Positions 44,065-56,479 of a stretch of DNA of 64,000 bases are shown piece by piece. The translations under genes were made by a program, and so were the position numbers. Origin of the DNA: Pyrenula massariospora. Its lineage: Eukaryota > Ascomycota > Eurotiomycetes > Pyrenulales > Pyrenulaceae. Numbering within the stretch: position 1 is the stretch's first letter; each line of letters opens with the position of its first letter. The DNA lies in the NCBI GenBank assembly GCA_021030905.1, contig JAGFMI010000004.1:2341019-2405018 (forward strand), written 5' to 3'. The notes beneath the pieces were generated by a model, which ran no database searches, was not told the origin of the DNA, and saw nothing but the letters and a program-made list of their open reading frames with translations.

Positions 44065-46609
44065 CTCACAAGTATTTAATGCCATCCGGCTGACGTCCGA
44101 AATCCCCTAGATGCGAGAAGGCAGCGACACAGTAGAGGAGGGAAATTTTCTTGAGTCTAATTCTTAATGAGCGAGGTGAACAATTAAAATAAGGAGATTT
44201 GACGTCTAAGAGAGATTGTTTCCTTCAAGGAAGACGGAACTCGAAATTTCCACATATTTTGGGGCGTAAAAAATGTGGCTTAAAGACCTTTCGGAACTTT
44301 GTTTCGCAAGGTAACATTATCGATGATTCGATACTCGACAACAACATCTGCGATCGCATTGTGTAAAAGGAGTACGTTCCTCATTCCGTCCCTTCTCTGG
44401 CCGCCGAGAGGCAACAGTGCAAGACGCATCCAGCATCTTTAAGGACGATGGAGAGATAGAGCTTGCACGGGCAACTCCTGCAGATGCCGTTCCCCGGCTA
44501 CTTCGCTATCGAAGAATCGCTTGCAAGCTGATGGACGGAGCGTGCACAGGCGAGTCCCGGAGATGAGTAAAACATAGTCGCAAATTGACCGGGAAGGTAC
44601 TGGAGGGGCGATTGACAGCACGCCTAACACCGTAATACTTTAGATTACACCCCATTTTCCAGAAGAATAAACAGCTATAGATCAGTTAGAGATTGACTTT
44701 GGCTTCGTAGACGTGCAAGAGAGAGACTTCAGAGGTCGAACCCATGAACTCGTCCAGCGATCGCGTGCGTCCAGCGACCAAGGGAAAAACGATAGTATTT
44801 TCTGTGGATTTCTGACTAATTGATGTATTGGAGAGAGCCATCAAGACATAAGTGCAAACATGGAATGATTGTCCGTGATATTGAGTTAGGCACAAGAGTC
44901 ATGTACTTCCAGGTTCAGACAATATCTATGTTACAATGAAGATTGACGCTTTATTACAATCAAACATCTTACCCCATCACGCTCATCACCTACACCCCAG
45001 ATACCGTAGTGTCACATACTCCTCAGCCTGCTAGCCATCCTTACCTCCCTCTTCCCTCCTGCCCCTGAATGCGTACTCAGCCTCTTTGAGGCTTTCTTTC
45101 TCCCCCTCCACCTCGCCCTAGACCTGAGGGCCAGCTCCGAGCCAGTCTTTTCAAGCTACCATTCCCAGCCGTTACGTCCTATCATATTCCATCTTAACCT
45201 GGTATATGGTATTGCTTCTTTTTTGCCTACTCTTGGGGCGCATTTGAATATTCTAGGTTGCTGCGGTGGAAAGGAATGTGATTGGGGATATTTATAGAAC
45301 TTCTTTCTTCCGTGCAGTGTTTGCAGAGTTGATCTGAACTGGTGTCTTAGATGTGGTACTACAGGCGGCTGTCTTTGTTAGGCAGCAAGGCGGGAGGGTA
45401 GTATCGTTAATATCCATCCGAGATAGGCATCTCATTGCAACAGGCTCTAAGATTATGCGGTTGATAGGCAGGTTCATGTAGGTATCTAGCATATTGCGAA
45501 GCTGGTCGGTCGGCGAGACCGATTTCTATGGAGTGCAGTCAGCAGACAAATGCCGTCACACACATCTCCTGTAAAGCGACTAGAACCTAAATCGTCGATG
45601 TGCATGTGTCGCATCTGAGCCGCACGACTTCATGACGGGCTGACCTGATTCCCTGGTCAGCATCCCTCGACACACTTGGGAAGGATCGGTGGATGGAATG
45701 CTTTGATGCGTTTCCTTGTTCAAGTATTGTCCAGCCTTGCGAAGGGGAGGATCTTAAGGAATTGGGGCCGGATAGAGAAACGCCAAGAGCGGCAGTCTTT
45801 GCATCTAAGCTTAAATGAATATTAGCTGGGGCGGTATTTCTCTCTTCTGCAAGATCTTTTCTGCTGGCGTTGAGGCTATGCTCCAGGTCTTCGATATCGA
45901 CCACACCGGCTGCTGCACATCTGCACCTTTCGTATAATCTTGTGTGCGATTGGTCGTAAACGCTGCCTTTCAGTGAACACCGGCGACAGAATGCCGCCCA
46001 CGTTTCACGCAGCTAAGTTTCAGGTGCTCGGTATGTCAACGACGTTGCCTACAACAACGAGCAATGCCTTTTTGAACTGGGTCATTTTCCTTTTATGGCT
46101 TTGGAGAAGTTGCTATTTTGGCATAGCCTTACTATCTCAATCCCAGGCTCCCTTCAGATCTACTCCTAAAAAATCTCTACCTATCTATCATTTTTCACAG
46201 CTATTCAGCGCTTCCTCTTCTTTATAATTGAATGGCCTATGACTTAGTAATTGCCCGATGGGAAGGATGCCAAAGAAAACAATCTATCACTGAGGAAACT
46301 CTTCACTGGTGTCTAATCCTTCTCAATTAGGGCAGTGGGGGACCATTTCAGCCATTTGCGATTCGAAGCGATTTGATTGTCTATTGAGGGGCGTAATGCA
46401 AGGTCTTTCTGCTTCACTCCTTCCGCGCAAGGCTCTACAAAAGGTAAGTACATTGTGAATTATGGCACAGCCCTCTACTGTTGTGACCCTCGGGCAGTGA
46501 GATGAAGTAGGTATAAAGCCTTCCATTTCTCAATGTTGAAAATGCTTCCGCTCTAGATCAAAGCTTCTGGATTCTCTCCGATTGAATTAGTCTTTACTGT
46601 CAGCACAAC
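44065..46609. other. Intergenic region with one possible gene remnant
   Basis: About 2.5 kb. AT-rich in parts, with only short frames apart from the minus-strand fragment at 45587-45904. No repeat or RNA gene was recognised. Confidence 0.5.
45587..45904 (-). other. Possible remnant of a fungal STAND-type N-terminal region
   Basis: About 105 open codons of protein-like composition: VDIEDLEHSLNASRKDLAEE, then HLSLDAKTAALGVSLSGPNS and a Ser-rich tail. The phrase pattern recalls sequences that follow fungal STAND N-terminal domains, but the match is from memory and weak. No upstream or downstream exons could be joined. Confidence 0.2.
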
Positions 46610-48420
46610 ATGTATATCTTAATTTTTGGCTTTGTCAACTCGTTACTGTTCGAGCAGTTGTCAGCCTTGCCCGCCTCCACGTCGTTGGTCCAACATCAGC
46701 CTTCCCGTCGCTGTGGTCCTGTAAGCCAATACTATAACCAGACGCCTGCTGACTGGATAAACAATAACGTTGATGGTTGGCTTAATAACTGGATCAATTC
46801 TCACTCCTCCGCCATCTCCTCCAACCCTGGCGGCTTTGCTGGAGCGTTCGGACAGTATGCTTTTGGAAACCCTGATTGGACATGTACGTCCTATAGCCTA
46901 TCCTCCATTTTACTTGATTGTGAATTGAATCAACGTTTTTATAGGCAAAGACGACGGAAGTGATTCAACATGCGACTTCGACCCTTGCGATCAACGTGTC
47001 CTAAATGACCTGGGCCCCGACATCCGACCAGCCTACTACGTACTCGAGTCCGTCAGGAGACTGCACTCCTACTTCAAAGGCATGAGCGAAGCATTTGAAA
47101 CTGCTGCAATCGCGGCCGCTCTTAGCAAAGATAGCTGGGCAACGACGTTCTACAAAGACAAGGACGCCGACGCCGCACCAGTGTTGAAAGAGGTCCTCAG
47201 CACTGTTGGTACCCTGGTTGGAATCGGGGCTTCGATGGCTGCACTGGGGAAGGCCCCTACAGCCGCTGCTGCTGCCGCCGCGGCAGGTTCGGTCACGGGC
47301 GCAAAGCCTGCCGCCGGAGGGGCTATTGCGTCGATTTTTGCTGGCAGCTCCGGCGCAGCCACGGCGTTGATTCCGCCACAGTGAGTATCCCGATTAAGCT
47401 ACCATCCATCACCTCACTGCTTAACAAACTCTACCAGTCAAGACGACACTTTCAAAAAATCAGCCGACCTCGGCGGCGTGCTGGGGAATCTCGTCCTTGC
47501 ATCCATGAAAGACTTCACTTCGGCCAACAACGAGCTCATGGCCGGCCACAACTACAACAACGTCGGAGATATCCGTTCCTTCCTCGTCGGTGGCTACTTC
47601 GACAACTTTGACAGCGTTGATAAGAACATGCTCGTTGACCGGACGAACGCATTCCTCATCGGGAATTCTGTCAACCAGCTCTGGCGCCAGATGAAAGTCT
47701 TCATCATGGGCGGCGACGTCGGAGGCGGTGCATGCGGCGACAAGACAGATAGCGTGATTGGTAGCGGGCCGAAGAGGTACAGTGTCTGTCGGGATGGGCG
47801 CGCATGGTATCTGTATTATTGGCACGAGGGGAATGGGAATTTCTTGAGTGTTAAGCAATATGGGTGGGTGATAGACGTGCCCGGGGCGGACCAGTTGGGG
47901 AAAGGGGACTATGTGGGCGTGACGGTTGAGGTAAGTCGTTCATCGAAGAGTTTCCGGCACACCCGCGTCTGATTCATCTGATTCATGGCTTACATTGGCA
48001 GGACGTAATAAACTCCTCCCTCGACTCCTACAACGTCGCGGGATACAGCTACAACGCCTCGACCGCCGCCTCACGCGCGGCGTCCGCGATACAGGACGGC
48101 TGGAGGAACCCCATGGATCAAGGTCTGTCTTCCTATCTCCTCTCCACCTCTCTCTGACTTTCGACATTACAGGCCCCTCCTGGGAAGGCACATTCACGAT
48201 CCCCGTCTGTGACGTGTCGTCTGCGGTCTCTCGTAACGATCAGTACAGAGGATATATCCTGCAGGATTACGACGACGACAACGCCCGGCCAGTATGGTGC
48301 GGGAACATCTGCAGCGGGAGCGAAGAGCAGACCAAGAACTTCATCGATGCGGCGAACATGAAGAACTTCAGGAGTCCCATGCATTTGTGTGATCCCAAGC
48401 CGGGGTGGTTCGATCAGTGA
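46610..48420 (+). CDS. Secreted fungal protein of unknown function
   Basis: Five exons (46610-46883, 46945-47380, 47438-47930, 48002-48122, 48173-48420; introns 50-71 nt) encode 523 residues. A hydrophobic leader (MYILIFGFVNSLLFEQLSAL) indicates secretion. The mature part begins with a Trp/Asn-rich module (QYYNQTPADWINNNVDGWLN, NWINSH) and a Cys-bearing segment. An Ala/Gly-rich, strongly hydrophobic stretch follows (about 170-240), long enough to cross a membrane. The rest is Asp/Tyr/Gly-rich (FLVGGYFDNF, GGGACGDKT, YLYYWHEGNGNFLSVKQYGW) with several Cys and N-glycosylation sites (for example NSSL, NASTA). Frames join cleanly at every junction. Related proteins seem common in plant- and insect-associated ascomycetes, but I know no biochemical role. 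The buried hydrophobic segment in a secreted protein is the oddest feature. Confidence 0.78.
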
Positions 48421-49184
48421 AGGCATGGGGAAGGAGGTGGGCAGACGGGAAAGGAATGAAAGCTGCTGCGGTACGATTCTCTGCTTTAATAGGTATGGTA
48501 GTGCAATGTTCTTTGATGAGTTCTCGGGAGGAGTCCATGACCGGCTTACCTGTCAGGAGGATACGGTTGCAAGCAGGATACTCATCTTCGCTTGCAGAAG
48601 AGATGTTTCCGGTCGTAGCGGCTCTCTGTAGTTGAGTATTAAAGAAGCTTTCCAATTTTTTTCAACGCACTGGAGCTCTATTAGCGGACCGAATATCATG
48701 AAGGCTCCTAGCCTGTGTCGAAGATAGCACGGAGTTTCGTGACGAGGCAGCATTCTTTCTGCCCCGAACAGGCATCGGACTAGAAGTGCCAAGCATAGCA
48801 AGAGACACAGCATCAGATATCCTATGCGCGCAAGCAATCTATTCTGATGAAGGACTTGTAGATGGTTGCCTCTTACTCTATCCTCAATCTCACAAAGAAT
48901 GTGAAGAACGAGCGTTTATCATGATTTCTTCCCCCAAAACCTCTAAGCTTCTCGACTCAGCTAGGAATAGCGAGAAAGAAGGGATTGATACATCTCGCTA
49001 GGGGAAAGTGTGGTCTTTAAAGTCCTGCACGGAGTATCCAGCGTTGGGGACAGAAGCAGATTTCATATTTTTCCCTTCACCTTTCTCTTCCTTTCCCTTC
49101 CCTTCCCTCCCCTTCCCACAAACCCCCCTTCCCCCCGCCCCCTCTTTCCTCTCATCACAACCCACCCCACACTCAAACCCAAAC
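48421..49184. other. Intergenic between convergent genes
   Basis: About 760 bases with no supported gene. A C-rich, T/C-only tract begins near 49075 and continues into the 3' end of the enoyl-CoA hydratase gene. Confidence 0.5.
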
Positions 49185-50535
49185 TCAAAGCTTACTATCT
49201 CTCCAATTCGGCCCCCTCCTCTCCACAAACGCCCTCAACCCCTCCCGTATATTCTCCCCCTGCTCCAACCTCTTCCCCCACCCCTCATACACGATCCTCG
49301 TCCCATCCTCCACCCCCACCCCCTCCCACCCCATCTTCACCCCTTCCCGCCCCACAATCACAGAGTCCGGACTACACTCCTCACTGATCACCCGCGCCGT
49401 CTCCAGCGCCCGCTTCACCACGCCCGTCTGGACCGCGTCCTCCACCGTCATCGCCACCCCCACCTCACCCTTATCCTCAACAACGTCATTCACCAACCCC
49501 CACTCCTTCGCTGTGTGCGCACTGATAGGCCGGCCGGTGAGCACGAGCTCCATAGCCCTGACCTTCCCGACGATGCGGGGTAAGCGGGGGAGCGCGCCGG
49601 CGATGGGGGCGACGCCGCGGCGGGCTTCGGGGAGGGAGAGGGTGGCGTGGGAGGAGATGTAGGCCAGGTCGGCGTTGATCAGGATCTCGGTGCCGCCGCC
49701 GTGGGCGGGGCCGTTGAGGGCGAGGATTATTGGCTAGATTGGGGGAAGGGGTGGTTAGCTGGGGAGTGGGTAGGTGGGTGGGTGAGTGTTTGGGGGAGAA
49801 GGGAGGAGAAGAGATTGGTTTGGGAGCTAAAAGGGAGAAGGGGTTGAAGAGGAGAACAGGGCTGGGATGGAGAAGGTGTAAAGGAAAATGTAGAGTAGTA
49901 GGGAGGGAAGGCTAGTATCTCTTTAGGAATGATGGATATGTGCATAGGCTCTGCTTCTATAATTTGAAAGGAACTGTGAACGGGAGACTGGGTTGGAGAG
50001 AACAGAGGTCCAACACATTGCATGGGATGCCTTGGTGTAGCAGCAAAAGACATAACTGAACATCTAAACGTACCTTCTTACCCGTCCTCCTCGACAACCC
50101 TCCAAACCCCGACGGCGGCATCTCCCTCGGCCGGCCCTCCTCGTTATTCGAATTCCATTCTATCATGCAACAAAACATCAGCCATATCAGCATACCATAT
50201 CACCCGACACCCCAAACAACCACCCCAACCCTCCCAACAACAAAACCCCAAAGATATTTTAAAAAATACATACCTTTCAAGTCCGCCCCCGCGCAAAAAA
50301 CCCTCCCAAGCCCCGTCACAACACAACACCTCAACCCACTCTCATTGTCATACCACTTGAACAGCTCGTGCAGCTCCCAGTGGCCCTTCAGGTTGATCGC
50401 GTTCAGGGACTTTGGCCGGTTCAGCGCCACCAGCAGGATGCGCGGGTGCGGGATGGACGTTAAGGCGTAGGTTTGGGGCGGTGGGGAGGTTGTGAAGGTT
50501 GACGATGGGAGGGGGGTGGGGGTGGGGGGTGGCAT
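49185..50535 (-). CDS. Peroxisomal enoyl-CoA hydratase/isomerase family protein
   Basis: Three exons (50535-50274, 50159-50074, 49733-49185; introns 114 and 340 nt) encode 298 residues of the crotonase superfamily. Seen: NRPKSLNAINLKGH, GRVFCAGADLK (oxyanion hole, near 80-88), PIILALNGPAHGGGTEILIN (second oxyanion and CoA region), LSLPEARRGVAPIAGALPRL (position of a catalytic Glu) and GLVNDVV. The last three residues are SKL, a type 1 peroxisomal targeting signal. This points to peroxisomal beta-oxidation or acyl-CoA isomerisation; the exact substrate cannot be told. The gene is far more GC-rich and strand-biased than its neighbours, with C-rich codons throughout, and its second intron is long for this window and contains G-rich tracts on the plus strand. 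Confidence 0.85.
49739..49790 (+). other. G-quadruplex-prone tract inside an intron
   Basis: At least six runs of three or more G within about 50 bases on the plus strand, inside intron 2 of the enoyl-CoA hydratase gene. It fits the simple four-run quadruplex pattern. Confidence 0.6.
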
Positions 50536-51406
50536 TTTGGGGGGATTTGTTGGTTAGGGGATGGGAAGGGATGGGAAGGGGGGTGGTGCTTTGGTGAAGT
50601 GTGGTAGGAGGAGGGGGGGGGGTTCTCTAGGCTAGAAGGCGAGATATTGCGTGGGAAGGTCCGGGAGAGGGGTGGTTGATGGGTTTTTGAAGGAATTTTG
50701 TTTTTATGAAAAATGCTGAACTTTGATTTGAGTTAAGAACGATGTTGGTATTCCGTTTATAAAGAGATATTTAAGAGATTACTATCCATCCCAAGACCGT
50801 GTTCGAGAAATAGCCGAGGTTGAGAGATCCTGCAGATCATGCCCCCACATGACGGGAATAGAGCAGTGAAGCTTTTATGAAGATAAGTAATGGGAGAAAA
50901 TGTATTTGCCCCCACGATTGATTCTCTTCTACAGTTTCGAGATCGTTTATCTTGGTAGATAAAAGGTAGATGGCAGTGTGAGGTCCTCCTTGGGAAGAAA
51001 GAGCAGAAGCGGTTTTTATCCCAGATATGGGGGGATGAAACCTATAAGTACATTTTCGTTATTTGTCAAAAGGCATCAAAGGGTGTTCTAATAGCACTAG
51101 ACATGCAAGCTGAACAGGATAGGTAGGTCGAAGGTGCGTGCAGGCAGGTGGACGGTTAATGATTCCTTTCCCAGTAGCATCTGAGCTGAAGACTGATCCC
51201 GGATATTTTTTCAGGTTACACGTCCGTTGCTCTTTGTTCGAGCAAGGCTAAAAGCGAATTGTACACCATTAAGAATAGAAATGCAATCAATCAAAATTCA
51301 AGCGTCCAATTCGGGTATCATATAAACTCATATATCATCTCATCAGATCCTCCATCCCAAAATCCACAAAGATAGTTTCCCCAAGATAAAAAGCTCAAAA
51401 GCGAAA
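50536..51406. other. Intergenic region with G-rich segment upstream of enoyl-CoA hydratase
   Basis: About 870 bases. From about 50500 to 50640 the plus strand has many runs of four to nine G. The right half is AT-rich 3' flank of the large gene that ends at 51407. No coding frame seen. Confidence 0.5.
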
Positions 51407-54400
51407 TCAATCATCCAACTCCTCTTCCCAACCCCCTCTGCCCACAAGCCACTTCTTCACCCCCTCTTTCACCATCTCCAGCTGTCCTCCAAGACTCTCC
51501 CTCCACAGATTCTCCACCGTCGCAACCCTCTCCTGCAATTCATCAGTCAGTGCTCTCTCTTCCTCTTCCTTCTTCGTCCGAGCCTCACTCCCTCTCCTTT
51601 GCACCCCATCAGGATGCTGCAACACCAACGCAGCCTCATCCGCCTTGCTCCTCGCGGCCAGAATCCCACACCGAACCTCATGCTGTAGACAGAGGAGATT
51701 GACCTGGCTCTCGATGAACTGATAAGTGGATCGTTCGGCGTGCATGAGCAAGCTCCAGAGATACTGCTCCGGGAATCGCTCATAGCCGGGGTTCTCCTCG
51801 AGCTCTTTGAGCGGGATTTGGATACCATGGAAAGCGTCGGCTGTATATCTCCCATTCTCAGCCATGTTAGAGGGATCATAACGCCCGTCCACCGGCAGTT
51901 TCCCAAGGAGATCCAACAGACCCGGTGCAATGTCCCAGAAGGCGCTGAGTTGCACCTCAACACCCCTGACAACATGCTCGGCGACGACTTTTTCCAGCTC
52001 TCCGTAGCGCTTTAGGGCTGCCTGCTCAAAGGCGGCCTTTCTCTCGCATTCATCTCGTTGGAAGAAAGACCTGGTACTCTGTAGCTTGGCCTCAGACGCG
52101 CCTTGTGAAATGTATGGTTGGGTCACCACTTTCTCATAGAGCTTGTTCTGCTGGCCCTCTAACGCGTATAGCTCACGATGCAGATTCTCGCGGGATTCGA
52201 AGAGCCATTTAAGTTGTGTTAAGATCTCTTGGAGTTCTGGTTGTTCATCACCTTCTTCCTGTGTCTGGTCTGGATTGCTCAACCGATCGTTATCATGGAG
52301 AGTGCCAACCAACTCGGCGATGACACTATCCGTTTTCTGAATCCGAGGGCTTAGAAGCTCGCGTAAAGGACGCAAGACCACATCTTGAAATTCATCAAAT
52401 TCAGACTGGACTCTCTTCTTCTCGGACTTGCTCTCCTCATGCTTAAAAGCTTCTTCTGCCTCTGCGGCTTCTGCAAACGATATGCTACCATCGTCAATCT
52501 GTGCCCTTACGTTCTCTAAGAATGTCTTCTTTTCATTCTCAAGCTTGGCGGTGGCGGCACGGCGAAGAGCATCCATATTGGTGTCGTAACGAGCCTGGCG
52601 TGCCGAGACTTCGGACATGTCGGAGATGGCACGGACGTGGCTGCGGTATTGGGCGAGATCCGGATGAGAATTTGAAAGAGCTGGATGATGTCTCGGATAT
52701 GGTGGAGGGAGGGTTATAAATAGTGAAATATCTAGCCGGGGATCGTAGTTGCTTCGTGTGGCCGAAGAAGGTGGCGACTGTCGTGGAGGAGCATACTCAG
52801 CTACAAACGAATTGTCTTGTTCTGTTTCGTGCCAACCTTGCTTTTCTGGTGGATACTCGTCAGGACCGTATAAGGGCTGCTGGTTTAACGGCGATGGCTG
52901 AGCCTCCTCCATAAACGCTCCAAGATTAGGCAGATCACGAGGTGACCTGAGACTATCCCTCGCTTCCCGGATGGGAACACCCATATACTTTGACTCCCTT
53001 TTTGATCTCTCAATCTTGGACCCGCGTCCGTTACTGCCTGAGCCAGTTTGTGATTCCCACCACCGGCTGGGTGTACGCCCCCGTGAGCTCATTTCGTCAT
53101 TATGGCTCATGCTTGCAATGGGGGACAGCGAAGGCTTATAGTTGTCCCACCAGGTAGTTTCTGGACGTGCTCCTGGATATTCGATAGGGCTTAAGGGAGA
53201 CGGAGGCTCCATTGGAGGGGCAGGGTCGTGTTGTGGTTGAGGGCGCGGCTGTGGAGGTATTTCGAATAGCCGGTTGTGCAGATTTTCAAGATCAATGGCT
53301 CCACAGTCCCAGGCTTCAGCATAACGGCCTCTCCGAATGCTGGACTCGGAGATCATAAACTCTGCAAAAAGGCGTAATCGGTCAGCGTCGTTACCGGCAG
53401 CACGTTCGTTGGCGAGCAACTTCCTATATCGTTCTGCGGAATCTCGCACAAACTCCTCGTCTCCTTCGCGAGAGTTCTGATTGTTTAGTCTAAGGTCTGT
53501 CGCTCCTAGCTTCTGCGGTAATAGAGGTGCGGCGACATTCTTGTCATTTGGTAGATGTAATATATGTGAGACAGGTCGCTCTGCGCCACTAGGTAAAGCC
53601 AGAAGAGATTGGGAGGAAGGAGGCCGTGACGCTTGTAAGGGAGGGGTAGGTAAGGCCCTGGGAGGTATCCGAGCAGAGAAGTCTTTTGACATGGTTGGTG
53701 AATGCGATTCCTCAGCTGCAGAGATAGGCGGCGTAGGAGATGCATGTCGATAGCTTTTAGGTATTCTTGCAGACTCGGGACGAGGCGTAGAGCGATTGGA
53801 CGACTCGTCATTTGACCGTACACCGGACGATTTTCTCGAAGCGCTGGTCGGAAGTGGTTCATCAGACATCCCAACAAAGCCTCCACTATGTGGCGTCGAT
53901 ATTTTCCCATCTCTCCTAGTTGATACACTAGACCCTGGTGTGGGTAAAGAAAGATCGGCAGGAATCAGTCGTTCAGTTGTCGTCTCCGTCAAGCTCTCTG
54001 AAGCATGCTGGCCTAACGTCTTTTCTCTGGCACTTCTGCTCTCGCTTCTGCGCTCTCGGATCCCCTTAACCGAGGAATCTCGAATTGCCGGGGTGCGGAA
54101 GAGGCCACTACTTTGTCTTCTGTGAGGGATTGTGCTCAAACTAGCTGAGCTTGAGGATGTCTCCGTGGAATCGTGTACCCCTCGAGAGCCCTTTTGAACA
54201 TGTCTGGGTACGTTGGTGGTATCAATGTGCAAGTTGCTTTGCCTCCCAGAGGACTGACCAACCTCTCGCACGTTATCGCTCTCACTCCACCAGGCAGGAG
54301 TAGGGGGAACAGGATCGAGGCTCGTTCCAAGCGCGGGTGGTTGCCGTCTAGCCCCCCCAGACACACTAGCGGTAGCGTTTCTTGTGTATCTATCGCCAAT

Positions 54401-55590
54401 AGCACTGCTACTTTGTGATCTGCTGTTGCTCGCAGGCGGCGCTGGCGGGGGTGGAGGCAAGGGCATGCCTGGCTCCCAGCGGCCTTGTATTGAGGGCGAC
54501 CGGCTGCCACCATGGCTAGATGCTCTTGATGAATTTTCGCTTGTGCCAATGGCCCCCGCAGAAGCAGCCCGTTTCGCCGCTGGGGGTCTGAATGCAGTAT
54601 CGGACTCGTCTTCTGTGCTTTCGTAGGCGGTATTTTGGATGGTTGTGTTGCTCAATTTGCTTCTGTTGGCTAAACTTGACCCTTGAAAGAGGGCCTGTAT
54701 TCTTTCACTGGTGCCCCTCGAAGTTGATCGCGACCCTCGGTAGTTTTGCCCTGCAACCGGCGGTGGTGGAAATGATGATTTCGGTGACGGATTTTGTGAC
54801 TCAGAAACCGGATGTGTGGAAAACGGCCGCGGGCGATGACCCCGAGCGCTAGAAGGTCCATCCAAAGACACTGTTGTTGCCGCGCTTATAGGCGTATTAT
54901 AGACGGAAGGAATCGTCCCTGCCGATGCAGTTTCTGCAGGCGAGAATACCGATGCCGACGGTGGAGGATGCTGCTGTTGTTGTTCACGTGGTGAATATGG
55001 AGGTGGAGGCGGTTCTGTAGGTTCTGAAGGTTGATCACTACAGTCAGCATTTCGAACAACGACAACTAGTTCATGGCTCTTACCATCCGTTTGTACTCGA
55101 GGCGGCGGACCTCTTCTCTGACCTCCTACATGATGAGTAGAGGATCCTCCTCCCACAGGGCCCCATTCCTGTGGATTGTATTGGCCGCTAAAACCCCCGG
55201 CAAGCCTTACTTCCATGGGAGATGTCCCTCTGACGGCGGCGCCAGGGGAAGCAGTGTAAGGCGATGGGGAGTTTGTGAAGGGATTAAGTTCCCAGACGGC
55301 GGAGGCGGGGGTAGCAGAGTAGTCAGCGCTGAGGCCAGATTGAAACTGAACTCCACTGAGCGAAGTGGTTAACGCTGGCGGTTGCGCTACATTGTCTCTT
55401 CGAAGCAGAGGGTGAGTGCTTGTAGGAGGTGGCGCCACAGCAAGTTGAGGGAGGTTTGCTGGATGCTCCCCTTGGCCATTACCTGGCCGTCGCGGGCTGT
55501 GATTGAGTTAGCAGAGACAAATGAAGGGAAAAGGAAGGGCCGTTTGAGAAGGCAGCACATGGTAGGGAGGGTAACTTACGCGCTCATCAT
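51407..55590 (-). CDS. Large disordered/coiled-coil fungal protein of unknown function
   Basis: Two exons, an 11-nt first exon (55590-55580: MMSA) and 55496-51407, around an 83-nt intron, encode 1366 residues. The second exon has no usable ATG near its start, which is why the small first exon with GTAAGT...CACAG is proposed. Residues 1 to about 900 are low-complexity and disordered, rich in Ser, Pro, Arg and short PPPP runs (possible SH3- or WW-binding sites). A compact conserved part begins near 950 (SARQARYDTNMDALRRAATA) with a long charged coiled coil. It continues to the C-terminus (YGELEKVVAEHVVRGVEVQL, DIAPGLLDLLGKLPVDGRYD, YERFPEQYLWSLLMHAERST). This layout is common for fungal cytoskeletal or septal scaffolds. 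No catalytic motif was seen and I cannot name the protein. Confidence 0.8.
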
Positions 55591-56479
55591 GGGGTTGGCG
55601 TATCACAAGCAGAGGCGCCCTGTGTTCATGATTGCAGCACACGGCGGCGGCCCCGAAAGATGGCAAAGCTTGACCGAACAACGGGCTGCGTGATTCTTGC
55701 GTCGAAAGTGCGACGATCCCGTGCCGCGAGCTGGCGGTTTCCTCAAGGATGAGCAGGAAAAAGATGGACGAGGTGTTCTATCTTTGTCAATCGCCCTCCA
55801 CATTCATCAATGCAAAAGGTCGGCATGAACCGTGATTCCTCACGCTCGACGGGCTGGTACCCAGGAGAACCCCCAGCAGGCCATCACACCTTATTCCTGA
55901 CAACCTGCGGCTGGGGGGGAGGTGGTGCGGCTACTTTTAGATACAGTCAATTCAGTTAAGCAACGCCCACGCCCAGATCTGCCCCTCCTGGCCGTGGAAG
56001 GCTACCGCAGGCGGGGATCTGTAGGGAGCAGCTGCCCCAATAGGCGGGCGTACAGGGGGCTCTGCTGCACGAGTGGGCCGAATCGCGGGCAGGTGCAGCT
56101 GGCCAGTGGAAGCCCATTCTTGCCCCCTCGCCTGGTCGACGGCCGACCGTCTACCGTCTGGGGAAAGCGGCAGCCGGGAGGCGCGCCCCTAATGCGCCTT
56201 TTAGAGTTCGTCCCGTGCAGACACGCTTCTCATTCGCCCCAGGCGTGGTCATGGCTAGCGATCCCTGAACACCAGGCCAATCCCCATCCCTTTCCAAGAG
56301 CCTCTGGCGCTTGATGCTTTCGGCTGCCTCAGGCGGCTTCCCAGGCTCCAACACATCTGCAGTTCACTTCAGGATGTCGGATGTCGAGCCACAAGAGGCA
56401 GGCTGTCTGAGGCAAAAAAAAGTAATAATTATATTCCTATTTGACAGCTTCGCGAGACCTCGATAGCGCGGAATTGTCT
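55591..56479. other. Intergenic region, no gene seen
   Basis: About 890 bases between two minus-strand genes. Frames are GC-rich chance frames. It should include the promoter of the large gene. Confidence 0.5.

Noticed and set aside
49008-49583. 191-codon Pro/His-rich plus-strand frame
   Set aside because: Antisense to the last exon of the enoyl-CoA hydratase gene and produced by its C-rich composition.
52143-54852. Several plus-strand frames of 60-110 codons
   Set aside because: All are antisense shadows of the 1366-residue gene.
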